This document shows, piece after piece, positions 37,568 to 46,578 of a DNA stretch of 64,000 nt. The notes beneath the pieces were generated by a model. The model did no database searches. It was not told the DNA's origin and saw nothing but the letters and a program-made list of their open reading frames with translations. A program made the position numbers and the translations under genes. Source of the stretch: Colwellia psychrerythraea 34H (GTDB taxonomy: Bacteria; Pseudomonadota; Gammaproteobacteria; Enterobacterales; Alteromonadaceae); contig NC_003910.7 of NCBI RefSeq assembly GCF_000012325.1, positions 744,001 through 808,000 of the forward strand. The letters run 5' to 3'. Every line of letters starts with the position of its first letter. The first letter of the stretch is position 1.

Positions 37568-39835
37568 ATGACAACAGAAAAAGTAAGCTTTTATCAAACA
37601 CTGACTGATGATGAAATTGCTAAAGAGATTGTGAGGGAAGAACGTTTAGATAATAAATATAGATTAGAGTGGGGTGTAGATTCAAGCTTTACTATTTACT
37701 GTGATGATGAAGATGAACAAAAAACGTATACCCGCCACCTTGAATCCATAATTGGTGTACTACCACTAAAACATCCTAAAAATGAAGGCTGTTTTGTGAG
37801 CATAGGCTTAGAAAATAGTTTGCAAATATCCTTAAATCAGGGACCTCATCTGAAAACATTGATCGGCCACGACGAACGAGTTCTCGGCTTGATTGAACTT
37901 GATGACGGTAACTTGGTTTCTGCTAGTACGGATGGTTTTCTTCGCTTTTGGAATACTAAAAATGGGAAGATGCTTAGTGAAATAGAAACCTCACTTGAAT
38001 CATTAGAACAAGTTAAGTTTTTTCTCTATCACGATATCGTGGCAATCAAAGAAAATAACTCTGTGAGTATTTGGAAATTTTCAGGTGAACAATTAGTACA
38101 GCTCGAAGGTCAAAAAAAGCAACTGCAATCAGCTCATCAACTATCATCGGGCAACTGGCTAATCTGGACAGAAAATACTAAGCCAAGTCTATGGACAGGT
38201 GAAGGGAAATTAATTAAAACATTTTCTTTCTCCTTTCCTGTGTTCGGAGCATATTGTGAACTTGAATCGAAGCAACTACTAATTAAGCGAAGTGATTCGA
38301 TTATTTCATTGTTCGATGAAAACGGCACTTTACAAAGTGAACATCAAAACAATAAAGGTGTTGTCGACTTATTTGATCAATTAGCAAAAGGACTTCGAGA
38401 AACTGAGCAGTTTATAAGTAATAATCCAGATGTTAGCTACTTTCAGCACGCTAGAAATCTACTTGCCTCGAAAAAAAGCTTATTTCGTGCCCACGATGAG
38501 TTAGAAAAACAATCCTTAGATTTTGAAGATAATGCGACTGAACAAAAAGTTTGGAATTTCTTTAGCCGACCTATATTTGAAAAAATTAAAACGGCACTAA
38601 AATCAGTAATTAAAACCGCTCGCACTAAAGAGAAAGTACTCTTAACCTTGATTGAAGAGGGAGATACAAGAAAAACTCGTTATATATCCAAAAGAGGTAC
38701 TTTTGGTGCCATGGCCTGGGTTTTCATTGTCTTAGCATCTACTGCTGCAGGAGCGGGTTGGTTTTTATTACAACAACCAGGCTTACTTGAATCTATGGTG
38801 TCAGAGAACAGAGATTTATTGAGTATTGCTCAACAAAAACCGGAATTCCTTGTCTACATACCTGCGGTATTATTGTCTGTTTTTTGGTTGTTATTTTGGT
38901 CTAAATCACGAAAGCATAATAAAAATGCTAACCGTGAAAGCAACAATTTAGCCGTGCTAAATGTGTTGTTACCAGGATATTATCAACTGATTGAGAATAT
39001 TAAGAGCTATCGAAAAAAATTAACAAGTCAAATACCTGTATTACAGGAAGGTAGTAGAGATCTGTATCAAGGACAATTCATTCAAGCCCATATTGATGAA
39101 TTAATCAGTGGTAAAATTCAAGAATTGGCGATGAATGAATGTGGGTTAGATAAAGACGATATTATTTATAAAGATCAAGAACCAATTATTTTACCAACAT
39201 TTAGTTTAATTCAAGACAAAGAAAGACGCTCACAAGTTGCGAGTAAACTTGTTTTTGAAAATGAATATTCATTCTGGCCGATCAAAGGCGGTACGCTAGT
39301 AAGTGCTGTGCAATTTATTCAGTACACTTTCTTAACAAAAGATAAAATTGATGTGTTCACTACTTATTACGATTTTATAACTAATAAAGCAGTCGGTAAG
39401 GAAGCAAATGCCTTTTATTACAAAGACGTTACCAATATTGCGAAAAAAGAAGTGGATCGTGATGATTTCTGGGAAGATAAAAGTAAAGACATCTCAGCAA
39501 CTGAAATTGTTTTATCAGTTGCTAGTGGAGAGAAGATTCGCTTAACTATTTTAAATGAAGAAAGTTTGTCAAAAATACACCAACAGACTAAAGATGTTGA
39601 AACGATCAGCCCTGAAATGTTGATGCAAAAATTAGAAGATGAACGTATAAGCATTGAAGCTGATGACGACTTATCTGATGAAGAAAAAGAAGATGAGTTA
39701 AGAGTTGTTGATGGTCGTATAGCCGAAGCGAAAACAAGCTTATTTGAATTAGATTCTAGTCAAACAAGTAATAAAGCTGATGAAGCGATTAAGAATATTC
39801 GCAATCAATTACAGCAACACAAAAAGGAAAGTTAA
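37568..39835 (+). CDS. WD40-like propeller / two-helix membrane protein of the TIR operon
   Basis: A 755-residue protein of unknown function, 32 bp after the SLOG gene with an AAGGAAAA ribosome site. An N-terminal region of about 85 residues is followed by roughly five WD40-like blades (about 90-275); the first is clear (LIGHDERVLGLIELDDGNLVSASTDGFLRFWN), the others weaker. A helical stretch leads to two membrane helices near 378-400 and 427-445. The remainder, about 300 residues, is largely alpha/beta with an acidic coiled coil near 690-720 and a charged end; I do not recognise it. Propellers often bind partners, so this may be the sensor or scaffold for the TIR and SLOG proteins. Its stop overlaps the TIR start. 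Confidence 0.75.
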   Translation: MTTEKVSFYQTLTDDEIAKEIVREERLDNKYRLEWGVDSSFTIYCDDEDEQKTYTRHLESIIGVLPLKHPKNEGCFVSIGLENSLQISLNQGPHLKTLIGHDERVLGLIELDDGNLVSASTDGFLRFWNTKNGKMLSEIETSLESLEQVKFFLYHDIVAIKENNSVSIWKFSGEQLVQLEGQKKQLQSAHQLSSGNWLIWTENTKPSLWTGEGKLIKTFSFSFPVFGAYCELESKQLLIKRSDSIISLFDENGTLQSEHQNNKGVVDLFDQLAKGLRETEQFISNNPDVSYFQHARNLLASKKSLFRAHDELEKQSLDFEDNATEQKVWNFFSRPIFEKIKTALKSVIKTARTKEKVLLTLIEEGDTRKTRYISKRGTFGAMAWVFIVLASTAAGAGWFLLQQPGLLESMVSENRDLLSIAQQKPEFLVYIPAVLLSVFWLLFWSKSRKHNKNANRESNNLAVLNVLLPGYYQLIENIKSYRKKLTSQIPVLQEGSRDLYQGQFIQAHIDELISGKIQELAMNECGLDKDDIIYKDQEPIILPTFSLIQDKERRSQVASKLVFENEYSFWPIKGGTLVSAVQFIQYTFLTKDKIDVFTTYYDFITNKAVGKEANAFYYKDVTNIAKKEVDRDDFWEDKSKDISATEIVLSVASGEKIRLTILNEESLSKIHQQTKDVETISPEMLMQKLEDERISIEADDDLSDEEKEDELRVVDGRIAEAKTSLFELDSSQTSNKADEAIKNIRNQLQQHKKES

Positions 39836-40707
39836 TGAGCAAAGTATTTATCAGCTATAGCTCATCTGATAGACCTGCGGTAAAGCTATTGAAAGAGGCT
39901 TTAGAGCAACTTTCTTATGATGTTTGGTTTGATCAAGACGCTATATTACCCGGTGGTTATTACGCAAAAGATATTGCCACGGCGTTAAAAGATATTGATG
40001 TTTTTGTACTGATGACAAGCGCCAATTCAATAGGGGATAAAGTAAATAATATTGCGGGATCCAGTGAGGTGGCTAAAGAAGTCGTTTTAGCACAAAGTTC
40101 TTCTGCGGTTATTATTCCCGTTAAATTAGATGATTGTTGGATGGAAACAACCACTCATGATGAGTTTACTTATTTATTAGCCCGAACGCAGTGGCTGGAT
40201 GCGGGTTACTGCGACTCACCGACTGATTTTATGGATGTTGCCAAACGGATTGATAGTGCCTTAGTTTCGGGTAACTTTAAGTTTAATCATGATACAACAC
40301 TTGATGAGATCGATAAGTTATTGAAGCAAGGCTTCTTTGGGCAAGCAACATCACGAATGAATGCTAATGCATTCCCTGATATTGCGAGTGATAGAGTTGT
40401 ATTGATTAATTCAATACTTGCACTGTCAGCACGGCCTATATCAAGTCTAAGTAAGATAACGGTTGATAATTTAGTACGCGATCTTGTTCAGATTCGTAAT
40501 GAAAGCGTTAGACCTGCAGCTCTTTATTTACAGGGTGCTTTGTCAACATTCTATTACCAAACGAATGCTGTCTATGATCCAACAGGTGGGTTAGTTGCTC
40601 TTAAAAATGAAGCTTCGACTCTTGGTCGATTAAAAGCTAAATATGTAATGTCTATTGCGCACTTATTACCATCAGTTAACCAATACTCTTTACAGTGGTC
40701 GAAATAA
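39835..40707 (+). CDS. TIR-domain protein (probable NAD-consuming signalling enzyme)
   Basis: A 290-residue soluble protein. The first 140 residues are a TIR domain: KVFISYSSSDRPAVKLLKEALEQ, then SYDVWFDQDAILPGG, DIDVFVLMTSANS, and the helix SSEVAKEVVLAQSS with Glu82 in the position of the catalytic glutamate of NAD-cleaving TIRs. Bacterial TIRs in immune operons make cyclic ADP-ribose variants or destroy NAD. Residues 145-290 are helical and unrecognised. The ATG overlaps the stop of the previous gene (TAATG), so the three proteins are made together. Whether it makes a signal for the SLOG protein is inference. Confidence 0.85.
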   Translation: MSKVFISYSSSDRPAVKLLKEALEQLSYDVWFDQDAILPGGYYAKDIATALKDIDVFVLMTSANSIGDKVNNIAGSSEVAKEVVLAQSSSAVIIPVKLDDCWMETTTHDEFTYLLARTQWLDAGYCDSPTDFMDVAKRIDSALVSGNFKFNHDTTLDEIDKLLKQGFFGQATSRMNANAFPDIASDRVVLINSILALSARPISSLSKITVDNLVRDLVQIRNESVRPAALYLQGALSTFYYQTNAVYDPTGGLVALKNEASTLGRLKAKYVMSIAHLLPSVNQYSLQWSK

Positions 40708-40772
40708 TCGACTCTTTGTAGGGCTGATGTCTGGAATAAAATGAGCTCAAATTTATTTTGTGCAGTTAAATT

Positions 40773-40806
40773 GGTATCAGTTAAGGTTATAGCCTTAACT
40801 GATACC
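40773..40806. terminator. Strong hairpin downstream of the TIR operon
   Basis: A perfect 14-bp stem, GGTATCAGTTAAGG and its complement, around a 6-base loop. Only three T follow it, so it may act with Rho or be bidirectional. Its right arm overlaps the end of a reversed gene relic. Confidence 0.6.
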
Positions 40807-40989
40807 TTTGTAGTAGGTAGTTTTTGCGAGTCTTAGCATTGTAAGGCTTACGCCAGCGCCAAGTGTTATTGCTTCTCCTATATAATCAACGGCCGCATCT
40901 CCTTCTCCTCTTAATACATGTAATTTGGCTAATAAGATTGTTGAAGGTAAATGGGCCGGCTCTCCTTGTAATGCTTTTTCATAGCTGTC
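40795..40989 (-). pseudogene. Relic of a PrsT-like TPR gene
   Basis: On the minus strand a 65-codon frame reads SYEKALQGEPAHLPSTILLAKL, then LRGEGDAAVDYIGEAITLGAG and SLTMLRLA before a stop. This aligns with residues around 40-100 of the PrsT-like TPR protein encoded at 56061-58835 (pattern PxHLxSxILLAxL...AA...A..LGA), but is not the same gene. It has stops upstream and no start, so it is a fragment. Confidence 0.55.
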
Positions 40990-41101
40990 GGATTATTGAG
41001 CGATAACTAGAGTCGGAAAAATTATTAAAAACTAATTTAAAAATATGCGATAAAGGTATATCTAGTTTGTGTTATTGTTTTTTATTTTTTAAATCTGCGA
41101 T
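40990..41101. other. Gap before the AEC transporter
   Basis: AT-rich, no gene seen; it holds the transporter's promoter. Confidence 0.3.
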
Positions 41102-41113
41102 GTGAAGGATAAT

Positions 41114-42040
41114 GTGAATATATTTTTAATACTGTTAGTCAAAATTTTCCCACTATACATCAATGTAGGTTTAGGCTTTTTTGCGACAAAATATTTGGAT
41201 GTTCAAAGACATAGTGTTGCTGCTCTTCTTATTTATATCATAGGACCTATTGTTGTATTGTCTGCAACAATGAGTGTAGAAATTAATGCCAGTGTTGCCT
41301 TTTTACCCATTTTTTTATACATCTTCGGTTCTATCATTGCCTTCGCTACTTTGTTCATTTTTGGAAAAAATTGGAATGACCCAACAGGGAATATTTTAGC
41401 TTTTTCAAGTGGAACGGGAAACACTGGTTACTTTGGAATACCGCTTGCTCTGATCTTTTTCGATACAGCTTTAGCGAATATATATATATTTACGGTGTTA
41501 GCTTCTCTTTTATATGAAAATACTACAGGATTTTATGTCACTGCAAAGGGCAATTTCACCGCTAAACAAAGTCTTGTTAAGATAATTAAACTGCCAATTC
41601 TGCATGCTTTTATTGTAGGAATTACATTGAACATCATGGGAATAAAGCTTCCAGAAGAGTTAACATTTTACTCTGATCAATTTAAGAGCTCCTATGGGAT
41701 TCTAGGAATGATGATGTTGGGGATGGGGCTTCATGGTTTTAACAAAAGTGAAGACTTGGATGTTAAATTTATCAAAATATCTTTTATCATCAAATTCATT
41801 TTTTGGCCGGCTTCAATTTTGGCGCTTATTTACCTAGATAAAACATTTATTCAATTACTTAACGAAGATTTATACAAGGTACTGATTCTGTTTTCAATTG
41901 TACCACTTGCAGGCAATACCGTATCACTTGCTGTCTTATTAAATGCTAAACCAGAGAAAGCGAGCTTATCGGTGTTTTTAAGTACCGTACTATCCATTTT
42001 ATTCATACCATTAGCATTGTATTTATACGGTGGTTTTTAA
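41114..42040 (+). CDS. AEC-family transporter (auxin efflux carrier-like)
   Basis: A 308-residue inner-membrane protein with about ten hydrophobic helices in two halves, each with the family pattern; the first half ends LAFSSGTGNTGYFGIPLALIFF, the hallmark discontinuous region of AEC carriers, and the end LILFSIVPLAGNTVSLAVLLNAKPEKASLSVFLST is the matching second-half motif. Members move organic anions such as malate. The start is taken as GTG at 41114, with AAGGA at 41105-41109; a GTG at 41102 would add four residues. Confidence 0.85.
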   Translation: MNIFLILLVKIFPLYINVGLGFFATKYLDVQRHSVAALLIYIIGPIVVLSATMSVEINASVAFLPIFLYIFGSIIAFATLFIFGKNWNDPTGNILAFSSGTGNTGYFGIPLALIFFDTALANIYIFTVLASLLYENTTGFYVTAKGNFTAKQSLVKIIKLPILHAFIVGITLNIMGIKLPEELTFYSDQFKSSYGILGMMMLGMGLHGFNKSEDLDVKFIKISFIIKFIFWPASILALIYLDKTFIQLLNEDLYKVLILFSIVPLAGNTVSLAVLLNAKPEKASLSVFLSTVLSILFIPLALYLYGGF

Positions 42041-42205
42041 ATTTTTCAAGGTTCCTCAAATTAAAACTGCTCATGGGATCAGCTAAGTTAAGATTATTAT
42101 TTTCAGTTTTACCCTAACACCAACAATTATATATTAATCGACGGGTGTAACAGGGAAGGTATTGCTGTAAATTAGTCACTTGCTTACTCTCTTATACGAA
42201 TCACC

Positions 42206-43240
42206 ATGACATCAATTCGCTTGACTCAATACTCACACGGCGCAGGCTGTGGCTGTAAAATTTCTCCATCGGTACTTGATGTGATGCTAAAGTCATCACT
42301 TGCTTTACCCGTGAATGACGCACTTTTAGTGGGTAATAGTACTAAAGACGATGCGGCCGTTTTCGATATTGGTAATGATCAAGGTGTGATTTCAACCACT
42401 GATTTCTTTATGCCCATTGTTGATGACCCAACTGACTTTGGTAAAATTGCTGCCTGTAATGCCATCAGCGATATTTATGCCATGGGCGGAAAACCGATCA
42501 TGGCGATAGCTATTTTGGGCTGGCCAGTCAATCTTTTAGCACCTGAAATTGCCCAACAAGTACTTGATGGCGCTAGAGCTATCTGTGCTGAAGCGGGTAT
42601 CCCGTTAGCAGGCGGTCATTCCATTGATGCGCCAGAGCCTATCTTTGGTTTAGCGGTTACGGGACTAATTAATAATGCGCACATTAAGCGAAATAATACT
42701 GCAGAGGTTGGCGATCTTCTGTACTTAACCAAGCCATTAGGTATTGGCATTATGACCACGGCTGAAAAACAAGGGAAATTGTTACCTGAACATGCGCAAC
42801 TAGCACCACAAGCGATGAAGACCCTAAATGTCATTGGACAGAAGTTTGCAGAACTAGAGGTAGTTACTGCTATGACCGATGTAACCGGTTTTGCACTATT
42901 AGGACACCTTTTAGAAATGTGTCAGGGCAGTGGGGTTGCTGCAGTTATTGATTTTGAGCAAGTACCGCGTCTTGATTTCGTCAATGATTACATTGATCAA
43001 GGTTGCGTACCTGGTGGTTGTGAGAGAAACTTTATCAGCTATGGCGAGCATGTTGGGCCGTTAAGCCCCAAACAAAAAATACTTTTGTGTGACCCTCAAA
43101 CCAGTGGTGGTTTACTTGTGGCAGTGAAACCACAAGGCAAAGAAGCTTTTGAAGCGTTATGCCAAGAGAATGGTCTTAATCTACAACCTATTGGTGAACT
43201 CGTGGCGGCAACTTCGCCTACAGTGAGTTTGTTGTCATGA
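42206..43240 (+). CDS. selD: Selenophosphate synthetase
   Basis: A 344-residue enzyme making selenophosphate from selenide and ATP. The active-site region GAGCGCKI has Cys15 (not selenocysteine) and Lys18. Other family features are [28 protein letters not shown] (Mg-ATP ligands), [18 protein letters not shown] and [15 protein letters not shown]. It overlaps mnmH by four bases (ATGA), so selenophosphate is made with its user. No selA, selB or selC is present here, so the visible use is in tRNA selenouridine. Confidence 0.95.
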
Positions 43241-44355
43241 GCATAAATACCTCTGGAAAAATCACCTCAGCAACAGAGCGCGCCGATAGTGCTGATTTTC
43301 GCACTATCATTCGAAATAAGATCCCGTTAATGGATGTACGTGCCCCCGTTGAGTTTGGCAAGGGGGCTTTTGACCTGTCCATTAATTACCCCTTAATGAA
43401 CAATGATGAACGAGCAGACGTTGGTATTTGTTATAAACAAAATGGCCAAGAAGCTGCCATTAAGTTGGGTAATGCGCTAGTTTCAGGACAAAGTAAAGCC
43501 AGGCGATTGACACAATGGCAAACCTTTGCACGAGAAAATCCACAAGGTTATTTATATTGTTTTCGTGGCGGTTTACGTTCACAAACGGTACAACGCTGGT
43601 TAAAGGAATCAGGAATTAACTATCCACTCATTACAGGGGGATATAAAGCACTGCGTCAGTTTTTATTGAACGAACTTGAGCAACTAGCGTTACACCCTTT
43701 AACTATTTTAGCCGGTAATACCGGTAGTGGAAAAACGCCTTTTCTGGCCCATTGTGCAAACAGTTTAGATTTAGAAGGAGCCGCGGGACATAGAGGTTCG
43801 AGTTTTGGCAGCTTTGTTACACCGCAATCAAATCAAATAAACTTTGAAAATAAACTGGCTGAACAATACATCAGGGGTGATTTTTCTTTAGAGCAAAGGT
43901 TGGTCTTAGAAGATGAAGGCAGATTAATTGGAAGCGTTCATTTACCTGAAAGTTTACGTAACGCTATGACATTAGCACCACTCGTGGTGATTGAAGAAAG
44001 CTTAGAGTATCGACTTGAGCAGATATATCAAGAATACATCATAAAAATGACAGCCCAATACCAAGCTGCTTATGGCGTTGAACAAGGTTTTACCGCCTTT
44101 AGCGAGTATTTGGAGCATGGCTTATTCAAGGTACGAAAACGCCTTGGTACCCAGCGTTATGGGCAACTAAAGGAAATACAGAGTACGGCCTTAACTCAGC
44201 AGAACAAGGGTCAACCACAGTATCACTTGGATTGGTTAAAACCATTACTCAGCGAATACTATGATCCTATGTATCAATATCAATTAGGACTCAAGTCCGA
44301 CAGAGTTATTTTTCGTGGTAATAATTCGGAATGTTTAGCTTTTTTGCGCGATTAA
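43237..44355 (+). CDS. mnmH: tRNA 2-selenouridine synthase
   Basis: A 372-residue enzyme (also called SelU or YbbB) that replaces sulfur by selenium in the wobble uridine of certain tRNAs. An N-terminal rhodanese domain contains the catalytic Cys108 ([10 protein letters not shown]), and a P-loop domain has the Walker A motif [10 protein letters not shown] (about 158-167); the usual [11 protein letters not shown] motif is present as [12 protein letters not shown]. It is translated with selD through an ATGA overlap. Confidence 0.95.
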
Positions 44356-44383
44356 CACAATCCTTAAAACCCGTCTTATATGT

Positions 44384-44453
44384 TATATCCGTTACCAATC
44401 AAGATGAATGTTTCAGAGTGCGAGAGCTATTTCAATTCAAAGCGCTGTGATGG
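44384..44453 (-). repeat. Terminal fragment of the dispersed MITE-like repeat
   Basis: About 70 bp match one end of the 52056-52362 element (reverse complement): TATATCCGTTACCAATCAAG, then ATGTTTCAGAGTG and TTTCAATTCAA-GCGCTGTGATG. It lies between mnmH and the LysR gene, both ending there. Confidence 0.75.
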
Positions 44454-44472
44454 ATTAACAGGGATAGAACAT

Positions 44473-45402
44473 TCATTGTTCTTGCAAGAACTTAGCTTTT
44501 AATTTATTGATAAATAACCGTAGGACTAACGGTAACTGTTGCTGATAAGAATGCACCGCATAGACATTTCTTGGCTCACCCAAATAATCAGGTAGTACGC
44601 GTTGCAAAGCACCTGATTGTAGTTCACTTTTAATAAAAACTGACGGAATTAAACAGATACCCGCACCTGTTATTGCACTATTGATAGCGCTGGTTGAGGT
44701 ATTCATTTTCAGATATTTCAAGCTACTAAAAGTAATCGCGTTATTATCATTTTTAGTCAGAGAAAAATTATGTTGCCATGGCAGCATAATTAAATTTTGT
44801 AGTGATAAATTTTGCTCATTAATGCCTGTATGTTTAGCCAAATATTTTGGCGATGCAACTAACACACTTTCTAATTCCCCAATCAGTATCGCATGATACG
44901 AACTATCTTTTTGTGGTCCCACTGAAATGGCCAGATCAAGCTGATGTTTAAGTATATCTAAACGTTCATCGGTAAAAGTAAGCTCAGGTGTAAGTTTGGG
45001 GTATTCATCACATAACTCTGTAATGATTGGTGTGACTAAAGACGCCTCAAAAGCATGTGGAGCCGTTATTGCAATACGGCCCGCTGGTGCGATAGCACTC
45101 TCTTGTATTTCATCTAAAGTGACGGTTAATAACTCAAGTAATTGCTCACTACGTTTGGCAACTAACTGTCCTGTTGGCGTCAAATTTAAAGTACGGGTAC
45201 TCCTATTGAGCAAACGAACTCCTAAGGCTCGTTCAAGTTGACTGACATACTGACTAATTGCTGACTTAGTATGCCCTAGGCTATGAGCCGCTTCTGTAAA
45301 TGAGCCTTGTTTAAGCACTTCATCAAATACTAACATTTGGTAAGCTAAACGCTTCTGTTCACTTTTATTGAACATTGTTTTCATCTTTTGGCTAATTATC
45401 AT
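44473..45402 (-). CDS. LysR-family transcriptional regulator
   Basis: About 309 residues. The N-terminal helix-turn-helix is typical (LAYQMLVFDEVLKQGSFTEAAHSLGHTKSAISQYVSQLERALGVRLLNRSTR), and the rest is the usual substrate-binding fold. It is divergent from the isochorismatase fusion with 51 bp between, so it likely controls that gene. The true start may be Met7 (45384) or Met10, since the first ATG overlaps an inverted repeat ATTCTTTAGAAT (45401-45412) that could be its binding site. The inducer is unknown. Confidence 0.9.
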   Translation of the reverse strand: MIISQKMKTMFNKSEQKRLAYQMLVFDEVLKQGSFTEAAHSLGHTKSAISQYVSQLERALGVRLLNRSTRTLNLTPTGQLVAKRSEQLLELLTVTLDEIQESAIAPAGRIAITAPHAFEASLVTPIITELCDEYPKLTPELTFTDERLDILKHQLDLAISVGPQKDSSYHAILIGELESVLVASPKYLAKHTGINEQNLSLQNLIMLPWQHNFSLTKNDNNAITFSSLKYLKMNTSTSAINSAITGAGICLIPSVFIKSELQSGALQRVLPDYLGEPRNVYAVHSYQQQLPLVLRLFINKLKAKFLQEQ

Positions 45403-45412
45403 TCTTTAGAAT
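45401..45412. promoter_or_regulatory. Possible LysR operator
   Basis: ATTCTTTAGAAT, a 5-bp inverted repeat with a 2-base centre, in the short gap between the LysR gene and its divergent neighbour. Confidence 0.4.
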
Positions 45413-45453
45413 AACAATAAAATGATGCTTCTGAAATAACTAAGAGATAAAAA

Positions 45454-46404
45454 ATGAATCAAACAACATTAAACACTATTAGAAATTACGTTATGCAAGC
45501 TAGCGCTCAGTGGATCTCTGATTTTAATCAAGGGAATGTCCAAACATGTATTAACCGATATTTACCCAGTGCAACGATGCAAGTTCATCCCTTCGGAAAA
45601 TTCACTTCAATAGAGGCAATTGCTGATTTTTGGCTCGAGTTTGCCAAGAGTAACCCAAGTGACTTAGTTTATCGAAACATTGAGATCAAAGTATTAAATG
45701 ACCGACAAGCAGTACTTTCAGCGAATTGGCGCATGAATATTGCCAGTGGTTTTATTAGTAAAGAGTTGTGGACTCTGGCAGAAGACGGTCAGTGGTACCT
45801 TGAAGAAGACGACTTTACTGTTTTAGCACAGCATACAAAACCTGTTGACGATAAAAGAACGGCTTTAGTCTTGGTTGATCTACAAAATGATTATTTTAGT
45901 GGGGGTCGTTTTGAGCTTGATAATACTGATTCTGCAGCCAAACAAGCCAGTCAATTATTAGCACACTTTAGACAAAAAGAACTGCCTGTTATTCATATGC
46001 AGCATTTATTTGAAGAGACTAATGCCGCCTTTTTCAGTGCAAATACAGTAGGCGCTGAAATTGAATCAAGTGTTAAACCTACTGCAAATGAACCTGTCAT
46101 TATAAAGCATCAAATAGACAGTTTTATTGAGACAACATTGGAACAAACATTGGTTGAGTTAGGTATAGATAACTTAGTCATAGTCGGTGCAATGGCACAA
46201 GCGTGCGTGCAAACACTTTGTCGAAGTGCGGTCAATAAAGGTTATAAGTGCCAGGTCATCTCCGATGCGATTGCTGCACCTAAATTAGAATATCAGCAGC
46301 ACAGCTTTACTGGAGGGCAATTGGTTGCAGCTAACTTATTATCATTGTCATTTGGTGGCGCTGATATTACTGATACAAAAGGATGGTTACAAGAAAATAA
46401 GTAA
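45454..46404 (+). CDS. Fusion of an NTF2-like domain and an isochorismatase-family hydrolase
   Basis: A 316-residue two-domain protein. Residues about 10-125 look like an NTF2/SnoaL-type cone (SAQWISDFNQGNVQTCINRYLPSATMQVHPFGKFTSIEAIADFW ... WRMNIASGFISKELWTLAEDGQWYLEEDDF). Residues about 135-310 are a cysteine hydrolase of the isochorismatase family with the triad Asp142 (LVDLQNDYF), Lys218 (IIKHQIDSF) and Cys251 (GAMAQACVQT). These hydrolases act on nicotinamide, carbamates, isochorismate and similar amides; the substrate here is unknown. It is divergent from a LysR regulator that probably senses its substrate. Confidence 0.85.
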   Translation: MNQTTLNTIRNYVMQASAQWISDFNQGNVQTCINRYLPSATMQVHPFGKFTSIEAIADFWLEFAKSNPSDLVYRNIEIKVLNDRQAVLSANWRMNIASGFISKELWTLAEDGQWYLEEDDFTVLAQHTKPVDDKRTALVLVDLQNDYFSGGRFELDNTDSAAKQASQLLAHFRQKELPVIHMQHLFEETNAAFFSANTVGAEIESSVKPTANEPVIIKHQIDSFIETTLEQTLVELGIDNLVIVGAMAQACVQTLCRSAVNKGYKCQVISDAIAAPKLEYQQHSFTGGQLVAANLLSLSFGGADITDTKGWLQENK

Positions 46405-46424
46405 GTCATCGATTATAGAGTAAT

Positions 46425-46462
46425 AAAAGAGTAATTATTATTCAAAATAAGTACTCTTTTTA
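46425..46462 (+). terminator. Intrinsic terminator after the hydrolase fusion
   Basis: AAAAGAGTA and TACTCTTTT pair as the main stem, with further A-T pairs (TTATT/AATAA) inside, followed by T-rich DNA. It works in either direction in principle. Confidence 0.7.
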
Positions 46463-46578
46463 TTTACCAACGCATGAGGGGGAGCTTCTATATACCTATT
46501 GCATGACTGAAAGTAATTACTTTAGCCTGTTACTCAATTACAATAAATTCCATAGTAAGTATTTTATAATGGATTTAT

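Noticed and set aside
42045-42080. Sixth copy of the MITE-like repeat
   Set aside because: Only about 17 of 24 bases match the element's AATTGAAACTGCTCA region; too little to call.
42206-42260. Selenocysteine in SelD
   Set aside because: The active-site codon is TGT (Cys) in GAGCGC, with no in-frame TGA.
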